This document shows, one piece after another, positions 8,018 to 9,840 of a stretch of DNA of 9,840 nt (position 1 is the stretch's first letter; each line of letters opens with the position of its first letter). The stretch comes from Patescibacteria group bacterium (GTDB lineage Bacteria; Patescibacteriota; Minisyncoccia; Phycocordibacterales; UBA12079), in contig JAHIOZ010000166.1 of assembly GCA_018894995.1 (NCBI GenBank), positions 1 through 9,840 of the forward strand, written 5' to 3'. The notes beneath the pieces are model-generated. The model saw only the letters and a list, made by a program, of their open reading frames with translations. It had not been told where the DNA came from and ran no database searches. The translations under genes were made by a program, and so were the position numbers.

Positions 8018-8968
8018 ATGAAAGCTTTAATCACTGGAATATCAGGTTTTGCGGGGTCATATTTGGCAGAATTTCTCCTTAACAATGGATATGAAGTTTA
8101 CGGGACTTTTTATGATAAAAGCACATTTTCTAATCTTAATGGTTTTATAGATAAAATTAAATTATATCAATGTGATATAAGAAATTATGCTACTCTAAAA
8201 ACTATTATTGGAGATGTCCGACCTGAAGAAATTTACCATTTAGCTGCTATATCATTTGTACCTACTTCATTAAAGGATCCCAAATTAACTTTTGATACCA
8301 ATCTATATGGAACATTAAATCTTTATCAAGCAGTTATTGAGCAGAAGATTAATCCTAAAATATTGTTTGTGGGGTCTGCCGATGAATACGGAATAGTCAA
8401 TGAAGATGATTTACCAATAAAAGAAGGGTGTCCTTTGCGCCCAATGAATCCTTATTCTATTAGTAAGGCAAGTGCAGATTTTTTAAGTTACACTTATTTT
8501 AAAAATTATGGCTTGAATATTGTTCGTGTGAGACCATTTAATCATATTGGTCCAAGGCAATCTCCCGATTTTGTATGCTCCAGTTTTGCCAAACAAATAG
8601 CAGAAATTGAAAAGGGATTAAAGGAACCAATGATAAAAGTTGGCAATTTAGAAGCAAAGAGAGATTTTAGTGATGTAAGGGATATGGTAAGAGGTTATTG
8701 GCTTGCTTTGGATAAAGGGGAACCAGGGGAAGTATATAATCTTTGTTCTGAAAAAACTATTCAGATTAAAGGATTATTAAATCACCTTTTAGAATTATCT
8801 TCAAAAAAAATAGAAATAACGAAAGATCCAAAGAGAATGAGGCCTTCCGATAATCCTATTTTGCAAGGTGATTGCTCAAAATTTAGGAGAAAGAGTGGAT
8901 GGAAACCAGAAATTCCTTTGGATAAAACATTAAAAGATATATTGGAATATTGGAGAAAAGTATTGTAG
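8018..8968 (+). CDS. rmd: GDP-4-keto-6-deoxy-D-mannose reductase (GDP-D-rhamnose forming)
   Basis: A 316-residue cytosolic extended short-chain dehydrogenase. It reduces the keto sugar made by Gmd to GDP-D-rhamnose. The coenzyme loop is TGISGFAGSYLAEFLL at 6-21 and the catalytic set is Ser120 with Tyr146-x3-Lys150 (YSISK). Marks that fit Rmd rather than a fucose synthase (GMER) or a 4-epimerase are FVPTS at 80-84, RPFNHIGPRQ at 172-181, the VGNLEAKRDFSDVRDMVRGY stretch, DPKRMRPSDNPILQGD and GWKPEIPL near the end, all close to my recollection of the Pseudomonas A-band Rmd. The start follows gmd by 10 bases, with AAGGTG overlapping the gmd stop as ribosome site, so the pair is co-transcribed. 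It also resembles gmd itself, consistent with common ancestry. Alternative: a related GDP-6-deoxyhexose reductase with another stereochemistry. Confidence 0.9.
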   Translation: MKALITGISGFAGSYLAEFLLNNGYEVYGTFYDKSTFSNLNGFIDKIKLYQCDIRNYATLKTIIGDVRPEEIYHLAAISFVPTSLKDPKLTFDTNLYGTLNLYQAVIEQKINPKILFVGSADEYGIVNEDDLPIKEGCPLRPMNPYSISKASADFLSYTYFKNYGLNIVRVRPFNHIGPRQSPDFVCSSFAKQIAEIEKGLKEPMIKVGNLEAKRDFSDVRDMVRGYWLALDKGEPGEVYNLCSEKTIQIKGLLNHLLELSSKKIEITKDPKRMRPSDNPILQGDCSKFRRKSGWKPEIPLDKTLKDILEYWRKVL

Positions 8969-9106
8969 CAAGATAGTAAAAAATATATTATCAAGATTTA
9001 TAATTTTTAAATTTTTATTAAATTTTATGGTTTGTGATAAAGTTTTTATTTCATATTAGTGGAGGAAAATATTGGAAAATTACTTAAAGTTGGGGCAAAT
9101 ATTTTA
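8969..9106 (+). other. AT-rich gap with an orphan ribosome site
   Basis: No intact gene lies here. GGAGG at 9061-9065 is the best Shine-Dalgarno match in the window, but it leads only to a TTG at 9072 that opens an 11-codon peptide (MENYLKLGQIF, then TAA). A second frame is open from GTG 9059 straight into the dehydrogenase fragment at 9107. The site therefore probably belonged to the intact ancestor of that fragment. No GC-rich terminator hairpin follows rmd. Confidence 0.45.
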
Positions 9107-9235
9107 ATGAAGAGAATTGTTATAACTGGGGCTAATGGTATTATTGGTGCTGAATTGTGTAAAAGATTTATAGATAAGGGTTATTATGTTATTGGAATTA
9201 ATAGGATAGAACCTCAACGAAAACGAAGAAGATAG
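9107..9235 (+). pseudogene. N-terminal remnant of a short-chain dehydrogenase/reductase
   Basis: From ATG 9107 the frame encodes 42 residues and then stops. The first 33 are a textbook Rossmann start: MKRIVITGANGIIG, with the glycine-rich coenzyme loop at 7-14, an LCKRFIDKGY helix, then the second strand YVIGINR at 27-33. After Pro36 the sequence degenerates into QRKRRR and a stop. In another frame, open from 9210, the tail reads NENEEDSGQFDSVIRSKNKF and ends at TAG 9285-9287, which looks like a natural protein C-terminus. An intact family member has about 250 residues, so either a large internal deletion or a frameshift plus deletion removed most of the gene. No ribosome site is near this ATG; an orphan GGAGG lies 42 bases upstream. 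The original substrate is unknown. It is not a part of rmd, whose sequence differs. Confidence 0.65.
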
Positions 9236-9324
9236 TGGGCAGTTTGATTCTGTAATCAGGAGTAAAAATAAATTTGGACTTAAGTAGGATGACCGTGATT
9301 TAAAAAAGTAGAAAGAGGAAAGAT
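9236..9324 (+). other. Gap before the GlcNAc-1-P transferase gene
   Basis: Contains the end of the out-of-frame tail of the dehydrogenase remnant (to 9287) and, from about 9288, the leader of the next gene. AGAGGA at 9314-9319 stands 5 bases before ATG 9325 and is a good ribosome site. TTGGAC at 9274 with a weak GATTTA 17 bases on could be a sigma70-like promoter, but the match is too poor to claim. The base composition change between the AT-rich cluster and the downstream gene lies in or near this gap. Confidence 0.45.
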
Positions 9325-9840
9325 ATGATATTTTTAATTTTTTTAGTATCATTTGTAGTTAGTTTTGTGGGATTTCCCATAATAATCCCCCGCTTGAAGA
9401 AGGCGGGAATCGTGGGGAAGAATATGAATAGTGAGAAACAAGAAGAGATTGCAGAGATGGGCGGATTGGTAATAGCGGCTGGCTTTGGAGCAGGAATAGT
9501 TTTTGCTATTTTTTTAAAGACCTTTTTTGACTTATTTCTTTCGGTTAGTTTGACCTCGATTCTGGCGGTCTTATCCACTGTATTGGTCGTGGTAATAATT
9601 GGCGTCTTTGATGATTTAATTTCTATGAAGCAATGGATAAAGGCGACAATGCCAGTATTTGCCGCTTTGCCTTTAATGGCCCTTAAAGAAGGATACAGTA
9701 TGATGAGAATTCCTTTTGGGGGGCTGATAGATTTTGGTATCTTTTATTCTTTAGCTTTGGTGCCTTTAGGTATTACAGGAGCAGCTAATGCAGTAAATAT
9801 GTTAGCTGGGTTTAATGGTTTAGAAGTAGGTATGGGAGCA
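9325..9840 (+). CDS. Polyprenyl-phosphate GlcNAc-1-phosphate transferase, archaeal/eukaryotic type (partial)
   Basis: The first 172 residues of a polytopic membrane enzyme of the MraY/WecA/DPAGT1 superfamily; the frame is still open at the window end. It would transfer a sugar 1-phosphate, probably GlcNAc-1-P, from UDP-sugar to a polyprenyl or dolichyl phosphate, the first step of lipid-linked glycan assembly. Membrane segments are visible near residues 1-22, 46-64, 75-95, 107-121 and 137-152. KKAGIVGKNMN at 25-35 and AEMGG at 43-47 are family marks. FDDL at 95-98 carries the Mg-binding Asp pair. NAVNMLAGFNGLEVGMGA at 155-172 matches the archaeal/eukaryotic pattern (NAxNxLAGxNGLE), not bacterial WecA (NMVDGIDGL) or MraY (NLTDGLDGL). 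GC is about 40%, far above the cluster. Start chosen from the AGAGGA site 5 bases upstream. The donor sugar cannot be read from this part. Confidence 0.87.
   Translation, partial: MIFLIFLVSFVVSFVGFPIIIPRLKKAGIVGKNMNSEKQEEIAEMGGLVIAAGFGAGIVFAIFLKTFFDLFLSVSLTSILAVLSTVLVVVIIGVFDDLISMKQWIKATMPVFAALPLMALKEGYSMMRIPFGGLIDFGIFYSLALVPLGITGAANAVNMLAGFNGLEVGMGA

Noticed and set aside
9387..9406. GC-rich hairpin CCCGC...GCGGG, terminator-like
   Set aside because: It lies inside the transferase coding sequence at conserved PRLKKAG codons and has no T-run after it.
9104..9578. Two minus-strand open frames (9104-9352 and 9300-9578)
   Set aside because: They lie opposite the dehydrogenase remnant and the GlcNAc-1-P transferase gene, whose + strand frames have clear motifs; the minus frames have none.
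1..9840. Possibility of a defence, phage, CRISPR or wholly new system
   Set aside because: Every intact gene belongs to a known glycan-assembly family; no nuclease, helicase, integrase, transposase or regular repeat array was seen.

Overview
This is a prokaryotic surface-polysaccharide gene cluster. Every gene lies on the + strand. In order it holds a family 2 glycosyltransferase, an O-antigen polymerase/ligase-like membrane protein, a GT4 glycosyltransferase, a second GT4 enzyme, a SAM-dependent methyltransferase, a third GT4 enzyme, GDP-mannose 4,6-dehydratase (gmd), GDP-4-keto-6-deoxymannose reductase (rmd), a broken short-chain dehydrogenase remnant, and the 5' part of an integral-membrane GlcNAc-1-phosphate transferase that runs off the right edge. 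No RNA genes, insertion sequences, CRISPR arrays or clear rho-independent terminators were seen.

Layout: at 12-3382 three genes are packed almost end to end (gaps of 1 and 4 bases) and look like one operon. At 3505-6932 three genes are separated by AT-rich gaps of 122-138 bases, which suggests a patchwork of acquired cassettes. At 7012-8968 gmd and rmd form a tight pair (10-base gap). The 356 bases at 8969-9324 hold no intact gene, only the dehydrogenase remnant. From 9325 the base composition rises sharply.

How the genes fit together: Gmd and Rmd convert GDP-mannose to GDP-D-rhamnose (GDP-6-deoxy-D-mannose). The glycosyltransferases would use that and other sugars to build a lipid-linked repeat unit, the methyltransferase could methylate a sugar, the polymerase-like protein would join units or transfer the chain, and the last gene would load the first sugar phosphate onto the polyprenyl carrier. 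The flippase and GDP-mannose supply genes are not in the window.

Organism: undetermined. Shine-Dalgarno-like sites precede several genes and fit a bacterium or a euryarchaeon. The last gene carries the sugar-phosphotransferase signature known from archaea and eukaryotes rather than the usual bacterial WecA/MraY signature, so an archaeon, or a bacterium with an archaeal-type enzyme, is likely. That gene is about 40% GC, against about 18.5% in part of the second GT4 gene and about 35% in gmd (hand counts over 480 bases each), so the AT-rich genes may be foreign to the host chromosome. I see no wholly new type of system; the points of interest are the archaeal-type carrier enzyme, the composition break, the gene fossil and the predicted methylated D-rhamnose glycan.
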